64,000 nucleotides of DNA. Source: Gammaproteobacteria bacterium (lineage in GTDB: Bacteria; Pseudomonadota; Gammaproteobacteria; Steroidobacterales; GCA-2729495). Positions 8,779 through 16,684 of this stretch are shown here, one piece after another. The DNA lies in the NCBI GenBank assembly GCA_015709695.1, contig CP054183.1:496001-560000 (forward strand), given 5' to 3'. Both the position numbers and the translations under genes were made by a program. Below the pieces are notes generated by a model. That model saw only the letters and a list, made by a program, of their open reading frames with translations. It ran no database searches and had not been told where the DNA came from. The number at the start of each line of letters is the position of its first letter. The first letter of the stretch is position 1.

Positions 8779-9273
8779 ATGAACATGGCCCTGTGGAAAG
8801 AACAAACGCCCCCCGCCGGGAATCCGGTCCCGCCCGCGAGCGCAGCCACGGCCCGGGAGCCGGAAAAGGTGGCCCCGCTGCCGATGCCGGCCGAGGCCGC
8901 ACGCCGACCCGAGCGCGCCGCCGCCAAGGAAACCGTCATCGCCGCCGATCTCGCCATCGAGGGCAAGATCGAGGGCGCCGGCCACGTGCGTCTCGCCGGT
9001 CGCTTCAAGGGCGACGTGCACGTCGACGGCAACCTCACCATCGAGCCCGGTGCGCACCTCACCGGCCAGGTCTATGCCAGGACCGTGGTGATCGCCGGCG
9101 AACTGCACGGCAACATCAACGGCGCCGCCCGCGTCGAGCTGCTGGAGTCCGGCGTGCTGGCCGGCGATGTCAAGGCGGGCACGCTCACCGTGGCCGCCGG
9201 TTCGAAGATGCGCGGCAACGCCGAGTTCGGCTGGGACGAGAAGGGCATGAAATCGGTGGCGGCCGGCGGCTGA
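8779..9273 (+). CDS. Bactofilin (polymer-forming cytoskeletal protein)
   Basis: Protein of 164 residues. A disordered Pro/Ala-rich N-terminus (1-50) precedes a bactofilin core (about 52-150) with the repeating short-strand pattern of a right-handed beta-helix, seen in IEGKIEGAGHVRLAGRFKG, GNLTIEPGAHLTGQVYA and ELHGNINGAARVELLESG. Bactofilins polymerise without nucleotide at the inner face of the membrane and position cell-wall or appendage machinery. The N-terminus has no membrane helix. ATG 8779 follows a good ribosome site; ATG 8785 is possible. The gene is 13 bases before the zinc-ribbon gene. Confidence 0.85.
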   Translation: MNMALWKEQTPPAGNPVPPASAATAREPEKVAPLPMPAEAARRPERAAAKETVIAADLAIEGKIEGAGHVRLAGRFKGDVHVDGNLTIEPGAHLTGQVYARTVVIAGELHGNINGAARVELLESGVLAGDVKAGTLTVAAGSKMRGNAEFGWDEKGMKSVAAGG

Positions 9274-9286
9274 GCGGCCCGCGGCC

Positions 9287-9673
9287 ATGGCGAACCCTCC
9301 GCGGCCACTGTTCCTCGGGCGGACCACGGCTGCCCGCAGCAGCACCGGGCGCACGCGCGTGTGCCCGCATTGCAAGACCACGATCCTCGAGAGTGCGAGC
9401 ATCTGCCCCGCCTGCCAGGGCTACCTGCGCTTCGAGCGTGCCGCCGAGCAGCCCGCGGCGGTGGCCGAGCTGTCACCGCTGCGCGTCTCGGGCACCATCC
9501 GCCATCCGGCGGAGGGCGAGTCCTGGGAATATTCCATGGTGCTGACCATCCGCAACGAGCGCGGCGAGGAACTCGCGCGGCAGGTAGTCGGTGTCGGTGC
9601 CCTGCACCCCCTGGAGGAGCGCAGCTTCACGTTGACCGTGGACATTTTCCGGCCGGGCACCGGGCGACGCTAG
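9287..9673 (+). CDS. Small zinc-ribbon protein of unknown function
   Basis: Protein of 128 residues. Two CxxC knuckles (VCPHCK at residues 26/29 and ICPACQ at 40/43) form a rubredoxin-like zinc ribbon. The remaining part (about 58-120) has alternating hydrophobic residues suggesting a beta-sandwich (VSGTIRHPAEGESWEYSMVL, then LTIRNERGEEL). There is no signal peptide or membrane segment. It sits directly after the bactofilin gene and is probably co-transcribed, so a role with that polymer is possible but only inferred from position. Confidence 0.6.
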   Translation: MANPPRPLFLGRTTAARSSTGRTRVCPHCKTTILESASICPACQGYLRFERAAEQPAAVAELSPLRVSGTIRHPAEGESWEYSMVLTIRNERGEELARQVVGVGALHPLEERSFTLTVDIFRPGTGRR

Positions 9674-9706
9674 ACACCCGGGGCGCCCCTGCACCAGGCC
9701 CGCGTC

Positions 9707-11011
9707 GTGTCGTCCCGCTCCGCAGGTTCGCGCATCGTCGCGATCGACGCCCTGCGCGGGCTGGTGATGATGCTGCTGCTTCCCGACCTTTCCGGCGGCT
9801 TCTCGTTGTATCGCATGGCGGAGCTGCATCCGCAGGGCGCGGTCTGGCAGGCGCTGGGCCGGCAGTTCACCCATGCCGCCTGGGCCGGTGCGCACGTCTG
9901 GGATTTCGTCATGCCCGGCTTCGTGCTGCTGGTGGGCGCATCGATGCCGCTGTCGGTGATGGCGCGGCGCGCGCGCGGGGACACCACTGCGCAGCTGCGG
10001 CTGCATGCCGCGATCCGCAGCCTGGCGCTGGTGGTCCTCGGCCTGCTGGCGACGCGCAGCGTGCCGGATTACTTCGAGAATGCCATGCCCTACCTGGTCA
10101 TCCTCGGCATCGGTCTGCCGTGTTCGGCATGGCTGGGCCGCCGGCTCGGGCTGCGCACGGTCGCTGCGCGACTGGCGCTCGACGCCGCCTGGGCGGCACT
10201 GGTGCTCGGCGTCGCGCTCGGCTGGATGCTCACCAACCTGGAGGGTTCCGGGGCATACGACCTGGGGCAGATCCTGATCCTGCTGGGCCTGGCCTACTTG
10301 CCCGCATTCCTCATGGTGGAGCGCGGCAGCCTGGCGCAGGCAGCCGTGGCAGTCGGCATTCTCGCGGCCTACGGCGGCGCGTTCTTCATCTACGCGGCGA
10401 CGGTGGTCCCGCCGCCGGCCAGCCCCTGGATCAACGGCGCCAATTTCGCCGCCGCCGTGGACCGCGCCTTCCTCAACGAACTGCCGCGCGCGCTGCCGTA
10501 TCAGGACGAGCCGCACGGCTACCACACCCTGCAGTTCGTGCCGCTGATCGCCACCATGCTGGCCGGCATGATTGCCGGCCGGGCGATGGCGCTCAGCACC
10601 GATCGTGCTGCACTCGCCTGGCGCATGGCCGTCGTGGCGGCAGGACTGGTGGCGGGCGGCCTGGTGCTGGGGGCGCTCGGCATCCCGGTCATCAAGAGCC
10701 TGTGGACGCCATCCTGGGCGCTGCTCAGCACCGGGCTGTTGCTGCTGGTGCTGGCGGTGCTGTACCGGGCCTGCGATGTCGCCGGCCACGTCCGCTGGGC
10801 CCTGCCGTTCACCATCCTCGGCAGCAACGCGGTGCTGCTCTACATGATGGCGGTGCATGACCGCTGGCGTCTGGCCGGACCCTGGCGCCGGCTGCTGGCA
10901 GGCGTGGTGCCGGCGGACTGGTGGCCGCTCGCCGAGGCGCTGCTGGTGCTCGCCACGCTCTGGCTGCTGGCCTGGCTGCTGGCGCGCCGGCGGCTGTTCA
11001 TCCGCCTGTAG
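9707..11011 (+). CDS. Multi-pass membrane acyltransferase, DUF5009/HGSNAT-like
   Basis: Protein of 434 residues with about ten hydrophobic segments. The start RIVAIDALRGLVMMLLL and the block THAAWAGAHVWDF-VMPGFVLLVGAS match bacterial relatives of heparan-alpha-glucosaminide N-acetyltransferase, which move acetyl groups across the membrane onto amino sugars or glycans. The His in FTHAAW aligns with the family's conserved His. GTG 9707 is the only start near the beginning of the domain. Lying just upstream of the glycan operon, it may acylate that product; this is inferred from position. Closest known substrate is uncertain. Confidence 0.7.
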   Translation: MSSRSAGSRIVAIDALRGLVMMLLLPDLSGGFSLYRMAELHPQGAVWQALGRQFTHAAWAGAHVWDFVMPGFVLLVGASMPLSVMARRARGDTTAQLRLHAAIRSLALVVLGLLATRSVPDYFENAMPYLVILGIGLPCSAWLGRRLGLRTVAARLALDAAWAALVLGVALGWMLTNLEGSGAYDLGQILILLGLAYLPAFLMVERGSLAQAAVAVGILAAYGGAFFIYAATVVPPPASPWINGANFAAAVDRAFLNELPRALPYQDEPHGYHTLQFVPLIATMLAGMIAGRAMALSTDRAALAWRMAVVAAGLVAGGLVLGALGIPVIKSLWTPSWALLSTGLLLLVLAVLYRACDVAGHVRWALPFTILGSNAVLLYMMAVHDRWRLAGPWRRLLAGVVPADWWPLAEALLVLATLWLLAWLLARRRLFIRL

Positions 11012-11134
11012 GGGCGGGGCAGCCGTGACAAAAATGGAACCAGGTCCGGACTTGGCAGCGGATTTTTCCTACACTTCACGGCTTTGCGGATGCCCATCGC
11101 CGGCCGCCGGCCGGCCTGCCAGGAAGGACGGGGC

Positions 11135-11665
11135 TTGAAGTTTCTGGAAACAGAGGTCGACGGGGCGTTCATCATCGAACCCGAGCGGCGCAGCGACGAG
11201 CGCGGTTATTTCGCGCGCCTGTGGTGCGCCGAGGAACTCGGCGGGCGCGGCCTGGAGCCGCGCGTGGCACAGATCAACACCGGTGTCAGCCCGCGCCGGG
11301 GCACCTTGCGGGGCCTGCACTACCAGGAGGCACCCCATGCCGAGGTGAAGATCGCCCGCTGCGTGCGCGGTGCCGCCTGGGACGTGGTCGTGGACCTGCG
11401 CCCGGAATCGCCGACCTTCCGTCGCTGGGCCGCGGTGGAACTCGACGCCGGAAACGGCCGCATCCTCTATGCCCCGGAGGGCTGCGCCCACGGCTACCTG
11501 ACGCTCGCCGACGACACCGAACTCATCTACATGGCCTCGCGGCCGTATGCGCCCCAGGCCGCGCGCGGCGTGCGCTATGACGACCCGGCCTTCGGCATCG
11601 CCTGGCCGGCGCCGCCGGCCGTCATCTCCGCCGCGGACCGCTCCTGGCCGCTGTTCACGCCATGA
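11135..11665 (+). CDS. dTDP-4-dehydrorhamnose 3,5-epimerase family protein (RmlC-like)
   Basis: Protein of 176 residues, normal for RmlC. The best start is a TTG at 11135, 8 bases after an AGGAAGGA ribosome site; an in-frame ATG at 11084 would add about 17 residues not expected in the family. The cupin core is plain: RGLHYQ (catalytic His), VRGAAWDVVVDLRPESPTF, PEGCAHGYLTL, and LIYMASRPYAP with the catalytic Tyr position. It epimerises C3 and/or C5 of a nucleotide-linked 4-keto sugar. No rmlA, B or D lies in the window, so the exact sugar is open. First gene of a seven-gene operon; its stop overlaps the next start (ATGA). Confidence 0.82.
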   Translation: MKFLETEVDGAFIIEPERRSDERGYFARLWCAEELGGRGLEPRVAQINTGVSPRRGTLRGLHYQEAPHAEVKIARCVRGAAWDVVVDLRPESPTFRRWAAVELDAGNGRILYAPEGCAHGYLTLADDTELIYMASRPYAPQAARGVRYDDPAFGIAWPAPPAVISAADRSWPLFTP

Positions 11666-12582
11666 AGCGCGTACTGCTGACAGGCGCCAGCGGCTTCATC
11701 GGCAGCCATTGCATCGCACCCTTGCGTCGGCGCGGCTACGAGGTGGTGGCCATCTGCCGGCGGCCGCCGCCGGCCGCGGTGGAGGGCCTGCGCTGGGTGC
11801 GCGCCGATCTGCTCGACCGCGACGCACGCCGCCGCCTGCTCGACAGCGAGCGGCCCAGCCACCTGCTGCATCTCGCCTGGTACGTGGAGCCGGGCGCGAT
11901 GATCAGCCACAAGGACAACCTCGCCTGGACGGCGGCCAGCATCGACCTGCTGGCGCAGTTCCACGAGCTGGGAGGCGAGCGCGTCGTCATGGGCGGTTCC
12001 TGCTACGAGTACGACTGGCGCTACGGTTATTGCAGCGAGGAGCTGACCCCCTGCCGGCCGGATACGCTTTACGGTGCGGCCAAGCACGGACTGGCGCAGA
12101 CCCTGCTCGGCTACTGCACGACGGCCGGGCTGTCTGGCGCCTGGGCACGGATGTTCTTCCTCTACGGCCCCAACGAGAACCCGAAGCGGCTGGTGCCCTC
12201 GGTGATCCTCTCGCTGCTGCGGGGCGAGGAGGCGAAGTCCTCGCACGGCATGCAGGTCCGCGACTACATGCACGTGCAGGACGTGGCCGACGGCACGGTG
12301 GCACTGCTCGACAGCGCGGCGCAGGGCGCGTTCAACATCGCCAGCGGCCGCGCCGTCACCATCCGCCACATCGTCGAGCGCCTCGGCGAGATCACCGGGC
12401 GTGCGGACCTGCTGCGCATCGGCGCCTACCCGGCCCGCGCCAACGATGCGCCGCTGGTGGTCGGTGATCCGGCAATGGCCCTGCAGGCGTTCGGCTGGCA
12501 GTCCGCCATCGGCCTGGACGAGGGCCTGCGCACGACGGTGGAATGGTGGCGGGCCAGGCTCGCCGCCGGGGAGCTGAAGTGA
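11662..12582 (+). CDS. NAD-dependent nucleotide-sugar epimerase/dehydratase (extended SDR)
   Basis: Protein of 306 residues. The NAD site is LLTGASGFIGSH (GxxGxxG) at residues 5-16. Catalytic residues are the Ser of GSCYEYDW and the YGAAK (YxxxK) pair. The segment RMFFLYGPNENPKRLVPS and the later VRDYMHVQDVADG are typical of sugar-nucleotide reductases and epimerases. It probably reduces or epimerises the keto sugar made by the preceding enzyme. It overlaps its neighbours by 4 bases on both sides (ATGA in front, GTGA behind), so it is part of a tightly coupled operon. Confidence 0.82.
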   Translation: MKRVLLTGASGFIGSHCIAPLRRRGYEVVAICRRPPPAAVEGLRWVRADLLDRDARRRLLDSERPSHLLHLAWYVEPGAMISHKDNLAWTAASIDLLAQFHELGGERVVMGGSCYEYDWRYGYCSEELTPCRPDTLYGAAKHGLAQTLLGYCTTAGLSGAWARMFFLYGPNENPKRLVPSVILSLLRGEEAKSSHGMQVRDYMHVQDVADGTVALLDSAAQGAFNIASGRAVTIRHIVERLGEITGRADLLRIGAYPARANDAPLVVGDPAMALQAFGWQSAIGLDEGLRTTVEWWRARLAAGELK

Positions 12583-13895
12583 AGAACATCGTCATCCTGG
12601 GCTCCGGCATGGCCGGTTGCGGCGCCGCCTACCGGCTGAACCAGCTCGGCCTGCGGCCCGTCATGTACGACATGCACGACCACTACGGCGGCCACACGGC
12701 GTCCTTCGAGTTCCCGGGCGGCTGGGTCTTCGACGAGGGGCCGCATGTCTCCTTCACCCAGGAGAAGCGCCTGCAGGACCTGTTCGCGGCGAACGTCGGC
12801 GGACACTTCGAGACGCTGTCCACCTACGTCAACAACTACTGGCGCGGCCACTGGATCAAGCATCCGGCGCAGTGCAACCTCCACGGCCTGCCGGCCGAGC
12901 TCGTCACGCGGGTGCTGGTCGATTTCATCAAGGCCCAGCAGTCGCAGACCGATGCGCCGGTGGCGAACTACGAGGACTGGCTGCGGCGCAGTTACGGCGA
13001 CACCTTCGCCGAGACCTTCCCGATGGAGTACACGGTCAAGTACCACACCACCACGGCGGCCAACATGAATACCGACTGGATCGGGCCGCGCCTGTACCGT
13101 GCCTCGCTCGACGAGGTGCTGCGCGGCGCGCTCGAACCGGCCACCGCGGACGTGCACTACATCAGCCACTTCCGCTACCCGAGTCACGGCGGCTTCAAGG
13201 CGTACCTCGGCCCCTTCGTGGACATGGCCGAGCTGAAGCTCGGCCACCGGGTGACCGGCCTGGATCCGCAGCGGCGGCAGCTGCGCTTCGCCAATGGCGC
13301 GAGCGCCGGCTACGATGCTCTGGTCTCGTCGATCCCGCTGCCGGAACTGCTGCCGATGATCGACGGCGCGCCGCCGGACGTGCTGGCGGCGGCGGAGCGG
13401 CTCGCCTGCAGCGAGGTCGTCATCGTCTGCCTCGGGGTGGACCGCCCGGAGCTGATCGACGCCCACTGGACCTACTTCTACGACCGCGACATCTTCTTCA
13501 CGCGCCTGTCCACGCCGCACCTGCAGTCGCCGCACAACGTGCCGCCGGGCTGCGGCAGCCTGCAGGCCGAGTGCTACTACTCGCGCAAGTACCGGCCGCT
13601 GGACCGCAGTCCCGAGGACTGCATCGAGCCGGTGATCCGCGACCTGATCCGCTGCGGCGTGCTGCGCGAGAGCGACCGCATCCTGTTCCGCCACGCCATG
13701 CACATCCCCTACGCCAACGTCATCTTCGACCTGGAGTGCGCACAGGCCGTGCGTACCGTGCATGGCTACCTGGATGACATCGGCGTGGCCTATTGCGGTC
13801 GCTACGGCGACTGGGCCTATATCTGGACCGACCAGTCCTTCGTCAGCGGCGAGAACGCCGCGCAGAAGGCACTCGATGGAGCGAACCGCCCATGA
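12579..13895 (+). CDS. FAD-dependent UDP-galactopyranose-mutase/protoporphyrinogen-oxidase-like protein
   Basis: Protein of 438 residues. The GTG start at 12579 overlaps the previous stop (GTGA) and places the dinucleotide site IVILGSGMAGCGAAYRL directly at the N-terminus. DHYGGHTASFEFPGGWVFDEGPH is the FAD/active-site region of the UGM/PPOX superfamily. The later block RLSTPHLQSPHNVPPG and the C-terminal GRYGDWAYIWTDQSF-SGE (second FAD-binding part) are common in flavoproteins of exopolysaccharide clusters. It could rearrange or oxidise a nucleotide sugar; the specific reaction is not predictable. Overlaps the next gene by ATGA. Confidence 0.72.
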   Translation: MKNIVILGSGMAGCGAAYRLNQLGLRPVMYDMHDHYGGHTASFEFPGGWVFDEGPHVSFTQEKRLQDLFAANVGGHFETLSTYVNNYWRGHWIKHPAQCNLHGLPAELVTRVLVDFIKAQQSQTDAPVANYEDWLRRSYGDTFAETFPMEYTVKYHTTTAANMNTDWIGPRLYRASLDEVLRGALEPATADVHYISHFRYPSHGGFKAYLGPFVDMAELKLGHRVTGLDPQRRQLRFANGASAGYDALVSSIPLPELLPMIDGAPPDVLAAAERLACSEVVIVCLGVDRPELIDAHWTYFYDRDIFFTRLSTPHLQSPHNVPPGCGSLQAECYYSRKYRPLDRSPEDCIEPVIRDLIRCGVLRESDRILFRHAMHIPYANVIFDLECAQAVRTVHGYLDDIGVAYCGRYGDWAYIWTDQSFVSGENAAQKALDGANRP

Positions 13896-14914
13896 TTCCC
13901 GTGCGCTGCAAGGCCGGTGACCTGGTGGAGGTGCGCCCGGCCGAGGAAATCCTCGCCACCCTGGACGAGAACGGCTGCCTGGACGGCATGCCGTTCATGC
14001 CTGAGATGCTGGCCTGCTGCGGCCGTCGTTACCATGTGTTCGCCAGCGCCCACAAGAGCTGCGACAGCATCTACTACAAGCTGGGCCGCATCATGGACGA
14101 CGCGGTGTTCCTCGAGGACCTGCGCTGCGACGGCGCCGCCCATGGCGGCTGCCAGGCCAACTGCCTCATCTTCTTCAAGCTGCACTGGCTGAAGCCCGTG
14201 GCGCCCGCGCGCGACTGGCAGCTCAGGCCGCTGCCGCGGCCGCCGACAGGCCGCGATGCCGCCTGGCTGCAGGCGACGGTGGGCACGAAGGACGCGGCGG
14301 GGGAGACCGTCTACCGCTGCCAGACCACCGAGCACCTGCGGGCGACGCGCACCTTCCGGCCCTTCAACCCCGGGGTGTTCCTCGCCGACCTGCGCTCGCG
14401 CAACGTCACGCTCGGCCAGCTCTGCCGCGGCCTGTTGCTGCTGGTGACCTGGCATGTCTCGCGCAACATGCCGGTTGGCTGGCGATTCTGGAACGGGCTC
14501 TACGCGAAGCTGCACCATTACTTCTACCAGCGCGAGAGCCCGCATATCTACGGCACCATACCCAAGGGGGCAGCCACCCCCGACGTGCGCATCGACCTCC
14601 GGGAAGGCGAGTACGCCCGGGTGCGGCCGCTGGCCGAGATCCAGCCGACGCTCAATGTCGCCAACCGCAACCGCGGTCTGTCGTTCAATCCGGAGATGGC
14701 GCCCTACTGCGGCGGCACCTACCGCGTGCAGCGGCGGGTGACGCGCATCATCGACGAGAAGACCGGGCGCATGCTGGATCTGAAGAACCCCTGCATCATG
14801 CTGGAGGGCGTCTACTGCATGGCGTGTTACCACCCGGAAACGCTGCTGTGCCCGAAGCGCATCCCGCAGTACTTCCGGGAGGCCTGGCTCGAGCGGATGG
14901 ATGTCCGCGACTAG
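13892..14914 (+). CDS. Unrecognised Cys-rich protein with two copies of one module
   Basis: Protein of 340 residues that I do not recognise. It is a tandem duplication: module A (about 9-101) and module B (about 238-330) share G-[DE]-x2-x-VRP-x2-EI-x2-TL, then a G-x-x-F-x-PEM-x-x-x-CG-x-x-Y-x-V core, a GR-[IM]-[ML]-D step and a terminal Cys cluster. The clusters are C79-C87-C91 in A and C301, C309, C312, C320 in B, consistent with metal binding. Between them lies a linker with a hydrophobic patch (LCRGLLLLVTWHVSRNM, about 178-193) that could touch a membrane. No signal peptide. It overlaps both neighbours (ATGA in front, 14 bases with the glycosyltransferase), so it should act in the same glycan pathway. 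Confidence 0.7.
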   Translation: MIPVRCKAGDLVEVRPAEEILATLDENGCLDGMPFMPEMLACCGRRYHVFASAHKSCDSIYYKLGRIMDDAVFLEDLRCDGAAHGGCQANCLIFFKLHWLKPVAPARDWQLRPLPRPPTGRDAAWLQATVGTKDAAGETVYRCQTTEHLRATRTFRPFNPGVFLADLRSRNVTLGQLCRGLLLLVTWHVSRNMPVGWRFWNGLYAKLHHYFYQRESPHIYGTIPKGAATPDVRIDLREGEYARVRPLAEIQPTLNVANRNRGLSFNPEMAPYCGGTYRVQRRVTRIIDEKTGRMLDLKNPCIMLEGVYCMACYHPETLLCPKRIPQYFREAWLERMDVRD

Positions 14915-15797
14915 CCAGGGTGGCGGCGCGCCGCCCCTGGTCAGCATCGGGCTGCCGGTCTACAACGGCGGCCGGTATCTTGCCGCCTCGCTGTCCTCGC
15001 TGTGCGCGCAGAGCTTCCGCGACATCGAGATCATCATCTCCGACAATGCCTCCACGGATGGCTCCGCGGAGCTGTGTCGCGACTTTGCCGCCCGCGATCT
15101 GCGGGTGCGTTACTCGCGGCTGCCGGAGAACATCGGCGGGGTCGCCAACCACAACCGGGTATTCGAGCTGGCGACCGGCGAGTTCTTCATGTGGGCCTCT
15201 GCCGACGATCTCTGGCAGCCGGGCTACGTGGAGCGCTGCGTGGCGGAGCTGCGCCGCCACGCCGACGTGGTGCTGGTCTATGCCATCAACGGCCGCATCG
15301 ACGACGAGGGCCGGCCGTGCGAGCCGATCGCGCCCGGGCCGCCGCTGGACGGTGATGACGTGCGGGAACGCTTTGCCCGGCTCACCGATATCTACCGTGC
15401 CATCGAGCCGTTCTACGGGCTGGCACGGCGCGCGGTGCTGCTGCGCTCGGCCCGCATGAAGCGCCATCCGGGCTTCGACCGCATCCTGCTGGCGGAGATC
15501 GGCCTGCATGGCAAGCTGCGGCAGATCCCCGAGCCGCTGTACTGCCGGCGCATCCACGGGCAGCAGTCGATCCATGCCTTCCCGAGCCTGCGTTCACGCT
15601 ATGGCTGGATCAACCCCGGGCGCAGCCAGCGCTTCCTCTGGCCCCATCTCGAGTACGCCCGGCAGTTCACCGCGGCGGCGTTGCGCTCGGCGCCGGGTCC
15701 CCGTGCGCGGCTGGGTTGCCTCTGGCACATGCTGCGCTGGTGCCGCTGGCACCACCGGGAGCTGTGGGCGGACCTGAGGGGAGTGGATCCGGCGTGA
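14901..15797 (+). CDS. Family 2 glycosyltransferase
   Basis: Protein of 298 residues with a GT-A fold. LVSIGLPVYNGGRYLAASL opens the nucleotide-binding domain, IIISDNASTDGS is the usual second motif, and MWASADDLW holds the DxD-like metal site. The C-terminal third (about 180-298) is helical and basic, suitable for membrane-face contact. It should transfer a sugar from a nucleotide donor to a lipid-linked acceptor on the cytoplasmic side. The start at 14901 lies 14 bases inside the preceding gene; the stop overlaps the next start (GTGA). Confidence 0.85.
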   Translation: MSATSQGGGAPPLVSIGLPVYNGGRYLAASLSSLCAQSFRDIEIIISDNASTDGSAELCRDFAARDLRVRYSRLPENIGGVANHNRVFELATGEFFMWASADDLWQPGYVERCVAELRRHADVVLVYAINGRIDDEGRPCEPIAPGPPLDGDDVRERFARLTDIYRAIEPFYGLARRAVLLRSARMKRHPGFDRILLAEIGLHGKLRQIPEPLYCRRIHGQQSIHAFPSLRSRYGWINPGRSQRFLWPHLEYARQFTAAALRSAPGPRARLGCLWHMLRWCRWHHRELWADLRGVDPA

Positions 15798-16684
15798 GCG
15801 ACGCGGAGGTCACGGTCATCATCCCCACCCTCGCCGACGAGCGTCGCGGGCAGACCATCTGGCGCGCCATCGACAGCGCGGGACCGCGCAGCGGGGTGGC
15901 CAGCCGCATCATCGTCGTGGTCAACGGCCGGCGTTTCTCGCCGGCGCTGCTGGAGCAGCTGCGCGCTGCCGCCGGCATCGATTGCATCTACGTCGAGCGC
16001 GGCAGCATGCCGCTGGCCCTGCTGGAGGGCCGGCGCCGGGTGCGCAGCGAGTTCTTCGCCTTCCTCGACGACGACGATGAGTACCTCGAAGGCGGCCTGG
16101 CCACCCGGCGCGACCTGCTGCGCGCCGATCGGCGCGCCGCCTTCGTCGTCACCGCCGGCTGGCTGCAGACCCCGGAAGGGCAGCTGCCCCAGGGCAGCCT
16201 GCAGGCCGCCGCCATCGAGGCCGATCCGCTCGGCAGCCTGCTGCAGGAGAACTGGGTGGCCACCTCGGCGTCGGGCCTGTACCGCAGCAGCGCGGTGACC
16301 GAGGAGGATTTCGCGGAGATGCCCTCGTACCTGGAGTGGACCTACCTCGGCTTCCGGCTGGCTTCGCGCCTGCCGTTCCGCTTCCTCGATGCCGCCACGT
16401 ACCGCCGTCACGACCTGCCTGGCACGGTGTCGAAGTCGCGTGCCTACCATGCCGGCATGGTCCCCGCGCTGGATGCCATCCTGCGCCTGCCCCTGCCGGC
16501 TCCGGTCCGCCGCGGCCTGCGGCGCAAGCTCGGTGCCGCCCGGCATTCGCTGTCGGTGGCGGCGCTCGGGGAGGGCGCCCGTGGCGAGGCCTGGCGCCAG
16601 CACCTGGCGAGCCTGGCGCAGCCCGGGGGGCTGAAGTACCTCAGCTACACCCGCCGCCTGCTGGCGCCGGCACCACGCGCGTGA
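15794..16684 (+). CDS. Second glycosyltransferase, GT2-like
   Basis: Protein of 296 residues starting at GTG 15794, which overlaps the previous stop (GTGA). EVTVIIPTLADERRGQTIWRAI replaces the usual GT2 opening, and FFAFLDDDDEYLEGGL is a strong DxD metal site. Between them, IIVVVNGRRF is an unusual variant of the motif that normally reads DDGS. It is probably the second transferase of the repeat unit. Donor and acceptor are unknown. It overlaps the flippase gene by GTGA. Confidence 0.78.
   Translation: MSDAEVTVIIPTLADERRGQTIWRAIDSAGPRSGVASRIIVVVNGRRFSPALLEQLRAAAGIDCIYVERGSMPLALLEGRRRVRSEFFAFLDDDDEYLEGGLATRRDLLRADRRAAFVVTAGWLQTPEGQLPQGSLQAAAIEADPLGSLLQENWVATSASGLYRSSAVTEEDFAEMPSYLEWTYLGFRLASRLPFRFLDAATYRRHDLPGTVSKSRAYHAGMVPALDAILRLPLPAPVRRGLRRKLGAARHSLSVAALGEGARGEAWRQHLASLAQPGGLKYLSYTRRLLAPAPRA

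Noticed and set aside
11084..11134. ATG 11084 as start of the RmlC-like gene
   Set aside because: It adds residues outside the cupin fold and has no ribosome site, whereas TTG 11135 follows AGGAAGGA at good spacing.
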